From the NCBI GenBank assembly GCA_039023545.1, contig JBCHKQ010000003.1, positions 1-64,000 on the forward strand: DNA of 64,000 nt, written 5' to 3'. This DNA is from Spirochaetia bacterium 38H-sp (GTDB lineage Bacteria; Spirochaetota; Spirochaetia; Winmispirales; Winmispiraceae). Under the pieces are notes generated by a model. The model saw only the letters and a list, made by a program, of their open reading frames with translations, was not told where the DNA came from and did no database searches. A program made the translations under genes and the position numbers. This document shows, in pieces, positions 51,259-60,143 of the stretch (the first letter of the stretch is position 1; every line of letters starts with the position of its first letter).

Positions 51259-53262
51259 TTAATTGGTTTTTGTTACACTTTTTATGCAGGGGACTGCACG
51301 CATGGCTTTGAGAATCTGTCTGGGATTGCTTTTTCTGTCTGTTTCTATTGAGAAGTAGGCCATAATGTCATCCGGCCTTTGTTCTGTTATTTTGCCTTCT
51401 ATGAGGTGTCCGCCAAATTTCCTTATTGCACCTTCTATCTCCGAGAACAGATTAGCAGAGTGAGTGGCTCTAACCATCACGTGGTAGATTTCTCTGGGAG
51501 ATATGCTTTCCCATTCTACCTCTATACGTCTCTGCTCAAAGTCAGGCACGCGTCTTAGGTTGCGACAGTCTTTCTTATGGACTATTATGCCGCGTCCGCG
51601 TGATACGTAGCCTACTATTTCGTCTCCTGTTACGGGATGACAGCAGCGAGCAAACTTGATCAGCATGTTGCGCTCTTTTTCTACACTAACACCTATTTTG
51701 CCGCCTTCTCTTATAGGTGTTTCACTTATGTCTATATCCGGGATGGTTTTTTGCGGAGGGGAGGGAACATCGGGTGTTGATTGTTCTTGAGCAGGCTTTT
51801 TTGCCACTATGTTTTTATCCACAAGATACGTGGTATCATGCTTGTTTATCCACGCACGTATCTTGGCTCTTGCTCTGGCTGTTTTTACATTTCTGAGCCA
51901 GCTTATTGTGGGATGAGCTGAGGGATTGGTCATTATTTCTACCACTTGAGTGTTTTCCAGCTCTGCTCCTATTGGTATTATGTTTCCGTTTGCTTTTGCT
52001 CCTATTATATGATCACCTATATCGGTATGTATATGGTAGGCAAAATCTATCGGGGTTGCTCCTTTGGGCAGCTCTATTACATCGCCTCCGGGGGTAAAGA
52101 CATATATTGAATCCTTGAGTATCTCCTGTTTTATTTCTTCCAGAAACTGACCTGAGGACATTTTAAAGCTTGCCCATTCTCTGAGCCTGTTTATGATGCT
52201 GAACTCATCCGGATTTATGCTTGCATGGCTTACTCCGCGTTTGTAAAGCCAATGCGCTGCAATACCGTATTCTGCCATATGGTGCATTTGATATGTTCTT
52301 ATCTGTATTTCTACAAGTTTCCCACCTGGTACTATTACCGTTGTATGAAGACTTTGGTATCTGTTGGCCTTGGGCATGGCTATGTAGTCCTTAAACCTGC
52401 CTTCCAGAGGTTTAAAGAGTCTATGTACAACTCCAAGAAGTGTGTAGCACTCTGTTTCAGTATAACAGAGAAGTCTCAAGCCCAAGATATCATATATCTC
52501 ATCGAGATTTTTGCTTTTTTTCTTCATTTTATTGTAGATTGAGTAGGTGTGCTTTTTCCTTGTACTTATTTCTATCTTTATTCCTTCTTTTTTTGCTTCT
52601 TCTTTTATCTTTTCTGATATACCATGCAAAAAGTCGGCTCTACTTTGTATCTTGAGTCTTACGTATGTTTCTATCTCGTTATATACGTCGGGATTGAGAT
52701 ATTTGAGAGATAGATTTTCCAGCTCATCCTTGACGGATGATATTCCAAGTCTTTCTGCAAGAGGGGCGTATATTTCCAGACATTCTCTTGCTATTCTCTT
52801 TCTCTTTTCTTCCGGAAGATATTGCAGAGTACGCATGTTATGTAGCTTATCCGCCAGCTTGATGAGTATTACACGGATGTCCTTTACCATTGCAAGAAGC
52901 ATCTTTCTTATTGTTTCCGCTGCCTGCAATTTCTTGTTGCGAGCTCTTAGGGAAGAGATCTTGGTAACGCCTTCTACAAGTTCTGCGACCTCAATGCCAA
53001 AGCGTTCTTCTATATCTTTTGTGCTTATGCCTGTGTCTTCCACCGTGTCATGAAGGATAGCTGCTATTATTGCGGTTGCATCCATGCCAAGAGAGGCAAG
53101 AATCTGTGCAACAGCAAGAGGATGTATAATGTAGGGCTCCCCGCTTGCTCTCTTCTGCTCCTTATGAAGCTCTGCAGCCCACTTTGCAGCTTCTTCTATT
53201 AGTCTTATTTCTTCTGTAGAGTAAGAGGAAAGTTCTTTTTGCAGCTGTTTAATCGGGCTCAT
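51259..53262 (-). CDS. rsh: RelA/SpoT-family (p)ppGpp synthetase/hydrolase
   Basis: 667 residues. HD hydrolase domain (about 45-150; GEPYIIHPLAVAQILASLG, ILHDTVEDT), synthetase domain (about 230-345; LGLRLLCYTETECY, the RFKD form of the RxKD motif, RYQSLHTTV, EIQIRTYQMHHMAEYGIAAHW), TGS (about 395-455), a Zn-finger/CC stretch (FARCCHPVTGDEIVGYVSRGRGI) and ACT (about 590-667). The HDxxED and synthetase residues are intact, and the RFKD motif is that of bifunctional Rel proteins. Controls the stringent response. Overlaps the end of prmC by 14 bases. Confidence 0.94.
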   Translation of the reverse strand: MSPIKQLQKELSSYSTEEIRLIEEAAKWAAELHKEQKRASGEPYIIHPLAVAQILASLGMDATAIIAAILHDTVEDTGISTKDIEERFGIEVAELVEGVTKISSLRARNKKLQAAETIRKMLLAMVKDIRVILIKLADKLHNMRTLQYLPEEKRKRIARECLEIYAPLAERLGISSVKDELENLSLKYLNPDVYNEIETYVRLKIQSRADFLHGISEKIKEEAKKEGIKIEISTRKKHTYSIYNKMKKKSKNLDEIYDILGLRLLCYTETECYTLLGVVHRLFKPLEGRFKDYIAMPKANRYQSLHTTVIVPGGKLVEIQIRTYQMHHMAEYGIAAHWLYKRGVSHASINPDEFSIINRLREWASFKMSSGQFLEEIKQEILKDSIYVFTPGGDVIELPKGATPIDFAYHIHTDIGDHIIGAKANGNIIPIGAELENTQVVEIMTNPSAHPTISWLRNVKTARARAKIRAWINKHDTTYLVDKNIVAKKPAQEQSTPDVPSPPQKTIPDIDISETPIREGGKIGVSVEKERNMLIKFARCCHPVTGDEIVGYVSRGRGIIVHKKDCRNLRRVPDFEQRRIEVEWESISPREIYHVMVRATHSANLFSEIEGAIRKFGGHLIEGKITEQRPDDIMAYFSIETDRKSNPRQILKAMRAVPCIKSVTKTN

Positions 53263-54109
53263 ATGGCTTTTGTGCTACGGTAGCACGTCTCCTTCCTGCA
53301 AGGTCTCTTAGGCAAGCTACTTGCTTAAAGCCTGCTTCCCTGCATATTTTATTGCTTTCTTCTGCTTGTGCATCATGGTGCTCAAATATAAGATAACCAC
53401 CCGGAGACAGAAGTTCCAGTGCCTGCGGTACAAGTTTTCTTATGAGCTCAAGGCCGTCTTTGCCTCCATCCAGAGCCAGGCTTGGTTCTGGAGAGCCTTT
53501 TTGCTTGATTTTTGATGTTTCTTCCGTGGTAACGTATGGAGGGTTAGATACTATTATATCAAACTTACCGTTTACGGACAGGAGAAGATCCGATACAACA
53601 GCAGGGAGCGGATGTCCCAGTATGGATAGGGAATTCTTTTTGCATACGGAGAGTGCATCCTGGGAAATATCGGATACGCTCATCTCAATGCTGTGGGACG
53701 CATTTTTCTTTATGGCTATTGCCATACAACCTGATCCCGTGCAAACATCATGTATACGCTTGAGATTGGGATTTTCTCTTATAAGTTTCAGAGTGTAATC
53801 CACAATTACTTCTGTATCTGGTCTGGGGACAAGCACACTCTCGTCCACAAAGAATTCGAGGCCATAGAACTCTTTTCTTTTTCGTATATAGGAGACAGGA
53901 ATACCGCGGGCACGTTTTTCTATATACTCTTTAAACTTTGCTTTTGTATCGGCTGGTACTGTTGCAGGATACATTGTTATTATCTTTTCTTTGGATATGT
54001 CTCCAGCTGCATATGCCATAAGTAGAAGAGCATCAAGAAAGGGGCTGTCCGCCCCTTTATCTTTTAGAAACTTGCTTGCTTCTGTAATAAGTTCTCTGTA
54101 GGAATCCAT
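53249..54109 (-). CDS. prmC: Peptide-chain-release-factor N5-glutamine methyltransferase
   Basis: 286 residues. N-terminal helical release-factor-binding region (about 1-75), then a class I methyltransferase with SAM motif IHDVCTGSGCMAIA and the NPPY motif FDIIVSNPPYVT, the catalytic signature for Gln methylation. Modifies the GGQ glutamine of PrfA, encoded directly upstream. Overlaps the prfA stop by one base (TGATG), and its end overlaps rsh. Confidence 0.95.
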   Translation of the reverse strand: MDSYRELITEASKFLKDKGADSPFLDALLLMAYAAGDISKEKIITMYPATVPADTKAKFKEYIEKRARGIPVSYIRKRKEFYGLEFFVDESVLVPRPDTEVIVDYTLKLIRENPNLKRIHDVCTGSGCMAIAIKKNASHSIEMSVSDISQDALSVCKKNSLSILGHPLPAVVSDLLLSVNGKFDIIVSNPPYVTTEETSKIKQKGSPEPSLALDGGKDGLELIRKLVPQALELLSPGGYLIFEHHDAQAEESNKICREAGFKQVACLRDLAGRRRATVAQKPYEPD

Positions 54110-55182
54110 CAGTTTGTACTTGCCAGAGCCTCTTCCTGCATTGCAAGCCTTAGAGCATCCACAAGCTCGTCAAGCTCGCCTTCCAAAACCGCTTCCAGCT
54201 TATATAGAGTGAGGTTGATTCTATGATCTGTAACTCTGTTTTGAGGGAAATTATATGTTCTTATCCTCTCTGAGCGGTCGCCACTGCCTATCTGATTCTT
54301 TCTTGTTTCTGCAAGTTCTGCATCCTGTTTTTGCTTTTCTATCTCATAGAGCCTTGCCTTGAGAACCTTGAGCGCTTTGGCTTTATTTTTATGCTGAGAC
54401 TTCTCATCCTGACAGGTTACGACAAGGCCGGTGGGGATATGCGTTATTCTTACGGCAGAGTCTGTTGTATTAACACTCTGTCCTCCCGGACCAGATGAAC
54501 GGAAAACATCTATCCTGAGATCTTCCTGTTTTATCTCTATCTCTGCTTCTTCCGGTTCGGCAAGAACTGCAACTGTAACGGCAGAGGTATGAATCCTCCC
54601 TCCCGATTCTGTTACAGGAATTCTCTGAACCCTGTGAACTCCGCTTTCAAACCTGAGATGGCCAAATACTTCTTTTCCGCTTATAGAACATATAAGCTCT
54701 TTAAAGCCGCCTATGCCGGTCTCATTTGCTTCCATGAGCTCTATCTTCCATCCTTTGCGCTCTGCATAGCGGCTGTACATCCTAAATAGGTCTGCGGCAA
54801 ACAGAGCAGCCTCGTCACCGCCCGTACCTGCTCTTATCTCTAGTATTATATTTTTCCCATCCAGCGGGTCTCTGGGAACCAGTAGTCTTTGAATATCCTT
54901 CTCAAGCTTTTCCAGCTCTTCTTCCTGAGAAACGAGCTCTTCTTTTGCCATTTCCCGCATATCCGCATCTTTTTCTTCTTCTATGAGTATACGTGTCTCC
55001 TCTATTGACTGTTGCAAGTCCTTATAGCGGTTATAAGCCTTTACAAGCTCTGAGAGATGAGAATGTTCCTGTGCAAGCTCTTTATATCGTTTTGGGTCTG
55101 AGAACACATCCGGCTTTGCAAGCTCCTCTTCTAGTTCTGAGAATTTTTTAACAAGACTTTCAAGTTTTTCCAATGGCAGCAT
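54109..55182 (-). CDS. prfA: Peptide chain release factor 1
   Basis: 357 residues. N-terminal coiled coil (about 1-105), codon recognition region with the PxT-type motif ([25 protein letters not shown]), and the catalytic GGQ loop in [18 protein letters not shown] (residue about 235). C-terminal domain with [17 protein letters not shown]. Reads UAA and UAG. Second gene after the rhomboid gene (11-base gap); transcribed with prmC. Confidence 0.96.
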   Translation of the reverse strand: MLPLEKLESLVKKFSELEEELAKPDVFSDPKRYKELAQEHSHLSELVKAYNRYKDLQQSIEETRILIEEEKDADMREMAKEELVSQEEELEKLEKDIQRLLVPRDPLDGKNIILEIRAGTGGDEAALFAADLFRMYSRYAERKGWKIELMEANETGIGGFKELICSISGKEVFGHLRFESGVHRVQRIPVTESGGRIHTSAVTVAVLAEPEEAEIEIKQEDLRIDVFRSSGPGGQSVNTTDSAVRITHIPTGLVVTCQDEKSQHKNKAKALKVLKARLYEIEKQKQDAELAETRKNQIGSGDRSERIRTYNFPQNRVTDHRINLTLYKLEAVLEGELDELVDALRLAMQEEALASTN

Positions 55183-55193
55183 AAGAACCCCTA

Positions 55194-55757
55194 TTAACCC
55201 TTTCTTTTACCAAAACCGAAAACAGCGCCGCAGGCTCCTCCAACAAGATGAGCCATCTCGCTTATATTGTTGTTATCAAAGGCAGAACTTATCTCTCTGC
55301 CCAGATATATCATAGTAACAAGAATAAAAGTAATAGGAATCTCCCTGCCTTTCATATTAGAAAAAGAAGCAAGAAGAATCATCATAAAAACAACACCACT
55401 TGCACCGTAAAGTCCGTATGAAGAAAAAATTACATTTACAAGTCCGGTAACAAGAGCAGTGACGACAATCATACCCAGTATGGATAGACTTGAGTATTTT
55501 TCCTCAAGTATGGGTCCCAAAAGAAGAATAAAAGCAAAGTTGCCAAGCAGATGAGACCAGCTTGCATGTCCCATAACATGGGTAAGAAGCCTTATCCAAT
55601 CGATAAAGTTCCCGGGAACAAAACCATATTTACCGGGAACCGAGAAAAGCCTCTCCGTAAGGTTTGTGCCGGCATAAATATCCAGCACAAGTACTGCAGT
55701 AGAAATAAGTGCAAAAGTAAGCGTAACAGGAGCATTATATTTTATCTTCATAGCCAT
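55194..55757 (-). CDS. Rhomboid-family intramembrane serine protease
   Basis: 187 residues, six membrane helices. The HxxxN region [13 protein letters not shown] (His69, Asn73) forms the oxyanion pocket. Nucleophile Ser120 is in [10 protein letters not shown], and catalytic His170 is in [13 protein letters not shown]. Both are in the normal helices (4 and 6), so it is expected to be active. It cleaves single-pass membrane proteins; the substrate is unknown. It lies between xth and prfA with short gaps (34 and 11 bases). Confidence 0.88.
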   Translation of the reverse strand: MAMKIKYNAPVTLTFALISTAVLVLDIYAGTNLTERLFSVPGKYGFVPGNFIDWIRLLTHVMGHASWSHLLGNFAFILLLGPILEEKYSSLSILGMIVVTALVTGLVNVIFSSYGLYGASGVVFMMILLASFSNMKGREIPITFILVTMIYLGREISSAFDNNNISEMAHLVGGACGAVFGFGKRKG

Positions 55758-55791
55758 AGTCTAACACGCGAAAAAAAAAAATTACAGAACC

Positions 55792-56553
55792 TTACACATC
55801 TATAATCAGCTTTATTGGACAATGGTCAGAGCCCATAACATCCTTTAAAATAACTGATTCTCTTACTCGGCTGGAAAAAGCGGAGTTAACACAGTGATAA
55901 TCTATACGCCATCCTATATCCTTCTCTCTTGCCCTAGCACGGTATGACCACCATGTATAATGTCCGCCCTCATTGGTAAACATTCTAAAGGTATCAGTAT
56001 ACCCTGAGTCCAAAAAGAAGCTCATCCATTCTCTTTCTTCCGGCAAATATCCGGGGTTGTTTTCATTGGCTTCCGGACGGGCAAGGTCTATGGGTTTGTG
56101 AGCGATATTATAGTCTCCTGATATCACCACATTGATTCCCTTTGATACAAGCTCATCTATTCTCGCTTTGAGAGCAGCACAGTATGCAAGCTTATAATCA
56201 AGCCTTGCACCCTCCTGCTGACTGTTGGGGAAATAGCAGCTTGCAACGGCAAAGTTGTCAAAAAATGCAATTAGTGTCCTTCCCTCATCGTCAAACTCCC
56301 TGACCCCCAGTGCCTCCACCTCAAGAGGCTTGAGTCGCGAGTAAAGTGCAACTCCGCTGTATCCTGGCTTCTTAGCACTTGCCCAGAAGCTGTAATACCC
56401 CTCTGGTTCTGCAAGATCATCCGGAAGCTGTTCCTTTCTTGCCTTGGTCTCCTGCACACACACAATATCTCCGTTAGCCTGTGTAAACCAGTCCATAAAC
56501 CCCTTCTTGTGAGCGGCACGTATTCCGTTAACATTCCAAGAATATATAGTCAT
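55792..56553 (-). CDS. xth: Exodeoxyribonuclease III / AP endonuclease
   Basis: 253 residues. ExoIII/APE1 fold: SWNVNGIRAAHKKGF at the start, metal-binding Glu in VCVQETKARKEQL, VISGDYNIAHKPIDLARP with the Asp/Asn pair, GWRIDYHCVN, and the terminal GSDHCPIKL catalytic His. Cleaves DNA at abasic sites in base-excision repair. First gene of the run xth, rhomboid, prfA, prmC, rsh. Hairpin locus M precedes it. Confidence 0.95.
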   Translation of the reverse strand: MTIYSWNVNGIRAAHKKGFMDWFTQANGDIVCVQETKARKEQLPDDLAEPEGYYSFWASAKKPGYSGVALYSRLKPLEVEALGVREFDDEGRTLIAFFDNFAVASCYFPNSQQEGARLDYKLAYCAALKARIDELVSKGINVVISGDYNIAHKPIDLARPEANENNPGYLPEEREWMSFFLDSGYTDTFRMFTNEGGHYTWWSYRARAREKDIGWRIDYHCVNSAFSSRVRESVILKDVMGSDHCPIKLIIDV

Positions 56554-56616
56554 GGTCCAATACTACAGAATAAGCCTCTTGCTGTACAGAGTCCAACATT
56601 AGTAAAAGATTAACTT

Positions 56617-56775
56617 ATACCGAACGCGCTATGACGCTTAGCGTCATAGCGCTGCCCGTGGCAAAAACGATAGGTTTTTGTCGTTAATTTATTATGATTT
56701 TATGTGCCGCAGGCAGGAGGTGCTGCGCCATTCCTGCTTGTTTTACTATAATAGGGCGCAGTACCGACGTTCGGT
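56617..56775. repeat. ACCGAACG hairpin element, locus M (inverted pair)
   Basis: Left unit: ATACCGAACG (56617-56626), perfect 11-bp stem (56627-56637 / 56641-56651, loop TTA), CTGCCCGTGGCA (56652-56663). Right unit, inverted, TCG class: TGCCGCAGGCA (56705-56715), GGAG, arms GTGCTGCGCC (56720-56729) / GGCGCAGTAC (56755-56764; one G-T pair), CGA, box CGTTCGGT (56768-56775) touching the stop codon of the ABC-F gene. Lies between two codirectional minus-strand genes. Confidence 0.85.
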
Positions 56776-58710
56776 CTATGTGGTTGTCTTTTCCAGCTCT
56801 TCTTCAAGCTGCGCAAGCTCCATGGTTTTGTGTTCCCAGATTTCCATGAGGCTCTGTTCTTCTTCTATTATTTTTTTTAGCTGGTCGGTGAGCTGCTTTA
56901 CCTTTTCTCCGTCCGCATAGTTTTCCGGCAGGCTCAGATTGTGCTCTGTTTCCTGCTTTTGTTGTGCAAGAATCTCAAGCTCCTCCATTATTTTCTGTTC
57001 TTCTCGTTGTATGCGGCTTATATCGCGCTTGAGCTCTTTTTGTCTCTGTCTTAGAAGTTGGGCATTACCGGGTTTTTCCTGCTCTTTATCTTCCTGTTTT
57101 TCCTCAGTATCTGCTTTACTCATACTCTTAAGATAGTCGCTATAACTGCCCGGATATTCTGCCAGCTTTTTATCACGTATGTATAGCGTGCGACTTGCTA
57201 TTTTTCTGTTAAAGTATGCATCGTGGGATACCAGCACGATTGCTCCGCCAAACTGCATGAGCGCGTCACAGAGAGCATCCTTGGAGTGTATATCCAGATG
57301 GTTTGTTGGCTCGTCCATTATAAGAAGATTTGCGCCCGCAAAAAACAGTGTTGCCAGAGCAACACGTGCCCGCTCGCCTCCACTCAGGACAGATAGGCTC
57401 TTGTAAACGTCGTCTCCGCTAAAGAGAAATGCCCCGAGTATGTCACGTGCCTGTTGTTCTCTTGTGCCTGCAAATCTAAGCATATAGTCCATTATGCTTA
57501 TGTCCTCGGATAGCTTTTCCGCTGTATCCTGAGAAAAATACCCTATTTTGACATCTTTTCCGTATCTGAGTTCTCCTGAGAACGATTTGTCTTCTCCTGC
57601 AAGTATTCTAAGAAGCGTTGTTTTTCCAGCACCATTGGGACCGGATACTAAAACTCTGTCTCCTCTTTGTATCTCCAGTTGATAGGAAGAAAAGACAAGC
57701 ATATCGCCATAACTTTTTGACAAATTCTCCCAACGTATCATGAGTTGGCTGCAGGGAGGAGCCTGAGGAAAGCTTATCTTTGCTGGTATAAGATGAGGGG
57801 GAAGCTCTATCTCTTCCATCTTTTCTAGCTTTATTATTCTGCTCTGCACAAGACTGGCCTTATTTGCATTGGCGCGAAACCTATTGATAAAACTCTCCAA
57901 CTTTTGTTTTTCTTTCTGTTGTTCTTCATATCTCTTGATTATGAGCTCTATCTCGTTTTCTCTCTGTTTTAAATATGACGAGTAATTGCCGCGATATATT
58001 TTTGCTTTGCCTGCAAAAATTTCCACTGTCTTATCTACCAGGTTGTCCAGCACATCCCTGTCGTGGGATACTAGTACTATACCGCCCTGCCATTTTCTGA
58101 GGAAATCACCAAGCCATAACCTGGCCTCTATATCCAGATAATTGGTGGGCTCATCCATAAGCAAAATATCAGGATTACTAAGCAAAATTCTGGCCAGAGC
58201 GATCCTCATTTGCCAGCCGCCAGAAAACTCTGAGCACGGACGCTGCATATCCTCATCAGAAAAGCCAAGTCCTGACAAAACCCTGTGAATATGTTTGTGT
58301 CTGGTATAATAGCCTGAGCGTTCAAGCTGTTCACTCAGATTTGCAATCCTTTCTGACAGCTTTATGGCATTAGTATCAGCCTTTTTTATAGACTCGGACA
58401 GATTAGTTATTTCTTTTTCTATATTTGCATATTGTTCGTAAGCCTTCTCTGCATGTGCCAGTACGGATTCTTCCCGCAGTACAACTCCCCACTGAGGCAG
58501 ATATCCCATTCTGCAGCCAGAAGAAAAGATTACCTTTCCCTCATCCGGCTCCCTGATACCTGCAAGAAGCTTAAGCAACGTGGATTTGCCGCTTCCGTTG
58601 GGACCCACAAGAGCAGCCCGCGTATTATTATCCACAGTCCAGGAAAAACTCTCTATAAGACTACGTGGACCAAACCTTAGTGATATATTATCAAGACCTA
58701 TACTTGCCAT
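56776..58710 (-). CDS. ABC-F subfamily ATPase
   Basis: 644 residues from the ATG that lies one base after the stop of the lipoprotein gene; an ATG ten codons earlier is inside that gene. Two ABC domains (Walker A GPNGSGKST and GPNGAGKTT; signatures FSGGWQMRIALA and LSGGERARVALA; Walker B ILLMDEPTNYLD and LLIMDEPTNHLD) joined by the P-site-tRNA interaction linker region (about 225-310). No membrane segment. The C-terminal 100 residues form an acidic/Gln-rich coiled coil (QKELKRDISRIQREEQK). Acts on ribosomes in translation; which ABC-F branch (Uup/YdiF-like) is not certain. Confidence 0.93.
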   Translation of the reverse strand: MASIGLDNISLRFGPRSLIESFSWTVDNNTRAALVGPNGSGKSTLLKLLAGIREPDEGKVIFSSGCRMGYLPQWGVVLREESVLAHAEKAYEQYANIEKEITNLSESIKKADTNAIKLSERIANLSEQLERSGYYTRHKHIHRVLSGLGFSDEDMQRPCSEFSGGWQMRIALARILLSNPDILLMDEPTNYLDIEARLWLGDFLRKWQGGIVLVSHDRDVLDNLVDKTVEIFAGKAKIYRGNYSSYLKQRENEIELIIKRYEEQQKEKQKLESFINRFRANANKASLVQSRIIKLEKMEEIELPPHLIPAKISFPQAPPCSQLMIRWENLSKSYGDMLVFSSYQLEIQRGDRVLVSGPNGAGKTTLLRILAGEDKSFSGELRYGKDVKIGYFSQDTAEKLSEDISIMDYMLRFAGTREQQARDILGAFLFSGDDVYKSLSVLSGGERARVALATLFFAGANLLIMDEPTNHLDIHSKDALCDALMQFGGAIVLVSHDAYFNRKIASRTLYIRDKKLAEYPGSYSDYLKSMSKADTEEKQEDKEQEKPGNAQLLRQRQKELKRDISRIQREEQKIMEELEILAQQKQETEHNLSLPENYADGEKVKQLTDQLKKIIEEEQSLMEIWEHKTMELAQLEEELEKTTT

Positions 58711-58711
58711 A

Positions 58712-59959
58712 TTACGGTAAATAAGTAAAGTAAAGCACAATAGGAGCAGAAGGCTCCCTTACGACAATATTATCCTCAATTGCATCATGAGAAAGATAGT
58801 ACAGCCTTATACCCCCGCTTTCCTTCTTGTATAGAAAATAAAGAGTCTCCGACTTGTCCGTTTTGTCAAAGTAGAAACCTATAACCCCGTCATAATTCTT
58901 TCTTAGAGAAGCAGAAGCAATCACAGAAATATCTATTTTACCAGTATTTGCAGCATAAGACGGAATATACTTACCCCTTATGCTGCTGTTTCTCTCCCAT
59001 TTAAAAGTCTTATCCTCATTGATAGTCAGAATCCCGTAAGAATTACTTGCCAGCCTGTTGCCATCCTTGATAAGAGATTTAAACTCATCCTCTCTCTTTG
59101 AAATTTCATTAGCAGCAATAAGGTCCATATCCTCATCTGTTGCATAGAAAAACTCCGTTTTATTCTTATTTCCATAAGGAAATTGGACAGAAATCTCATT
59201 CTCATCCGTAAACACAATCCTCACATTGGACCCCTCAGTGACAAGCTCCTGAGAAGAAACAGGAAGAATTCTGGAAAAAGGGAACTCTGCCTTAAGCTTA
59301 GGCAAATCTATCCTTATAATCCCCTTATCCTTATCCGTAAACAATCCGTAAACATTGCCAAAACGATAAACATCAATCTCATTATTTTCTATCATCTCTT
59401 TAAAATACAACGGTCTCCAAGTAGAAGAAATAAAACGGCTAACTATATCCGGCTCCAACTGCTCCTTATCATGCTTTGTCTGCGTTTTAAGATATGACGC
59501 AGCAGTAAAACCTCTGATACCACCCTTGGTGTATACCTCAAGCCAGCTCATACCATCCTTATCCGTTACAGGACCGGAGATAACCTTGACCCGCTCACCC
59601 TCCGCAAGTTTATAGACAACATCTGCAGTCTGATTGGGATTTTGCCTTATCCTGAGCGCATTGACAGTAGCAGTAGCATACACAGAAGCAAAGCGCCCCA
59701 TCTTTGCCAGGAAACCTTCTGCATCCTCTCTGGAGCCAAAGAACATAAGCTGCCAGCGCGGGACACTTACCTTTTTATCTCCCAAAGTAAGCGTATAAGT
59801 ATCATAAATCTCCGATTCTTTAAGCACAGTGACTATTGTTGCAGTCTGGAGAACCTTCTCGTCATCAGACCACATGACAACACCATAACCTATGGCATTT
59901 TGACCGCAGGAAACAAGCAAAACCGCAAGAACAACAATCAAAGCAAGTCTCTTTATCAT
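58712..59959 (-). CDS. Lipoprotein with SH3b-type domain
   Basis: 415 residues. Lipobox LVSC (Cys18) after a 17-residue signal. Residues about 90-160 form a bacterial SH3 (SH3b) domain: VNALRIRQNPNQTADVVYKLAEGERVKVI and SWLEVYTKGGIRGFTAASYL, a fold that often binds peptidoglycan peptides. The rest (about 165-415) is beta-rich and not recognised. An envelope role is likely. Its stop lies one base from the ABC-F start, so they are cotranscribed, although no functional link is evident. Confidence 0.8.
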   Translation of the reverse strand: MIKRLALIVVLAVLLVSCGQNAIGYGVVMWSDDEKVLQTATIVTVLKESEIYDTYTLTLGDKKVSVPRWQLMFFGSREDAEGFLAKMGRFASVYATATVNALRIRQNPNQTADVVYKLAEGERVKVISGPVTDKDGMSWLEVYTKGGIRGFTAASYLKTQTKHDKEQLEPDIVSRFISSTWRPLYFKEMIENNEIDVYRFGNVYGLFTDKDKGIIRIDLPKLKAEFPFSRILPVSSQELVTEGSNVRIVFTDENEISVQFPYGNKNKTEFFYATDEDMDLIAANEISKREDEFKSLIKDGNRLASNSYGILTINEDKTFKWERNSSIRGKYIPSYAANTGKIDISVIASASLRKNYDGVIGFYFDKTDKSETLYFLYKKESGGIRLYYLSHDAIEDNIVVREPSAPIVLYFTYLP

Positions 59960-60012
59960 AGAACAGATTATGTTGGCTTAACAAAAAAAAATCAACTCAT
60001 GAAAACAAAAAA

Positions 60013-60082
60013 AACGAACGGCCGGACTGCGCCTTATTTTGCAGAATATAACAGGATGGAGCAGTCCGGCCTGCCTGCGGCA
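60013..60082 (+). repeat. ACCGAACG hairpin element, locus N (single unit)
   Basis: AACGAACG (60013-60020, first base diverged), perfect 10-bp stem GCCGGACTGC (60021-60030) / GCAGTCCGGC (60061-60070) with a 30-nt loop, then CTGCCTGCGGCA (60071-60082). It lies between divergent lipoprotein and asd genes, 62 bases before the asd ATG. Confidence 0.8.
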
Positions 60083-60143
60083 AACAACAAGCAGAGCGGA
60101 CACGGTAATTTACTTTTTCCTTCTTACCTGTTAATCTTCCGTC

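Noticed and set aside
6419..56775. Paired hairpin elements as integron attC sites (ACCGAAC ... GTTCGGT resembles RYYYAAC ... GTTRRRY at six of seven positions)
   Set aside because: One core position disagrees in both boxes, each pair holds two independent hairpins not one imperfect hairpin, the flanking genes are core genes and not cassettes, and no integrase is seen.
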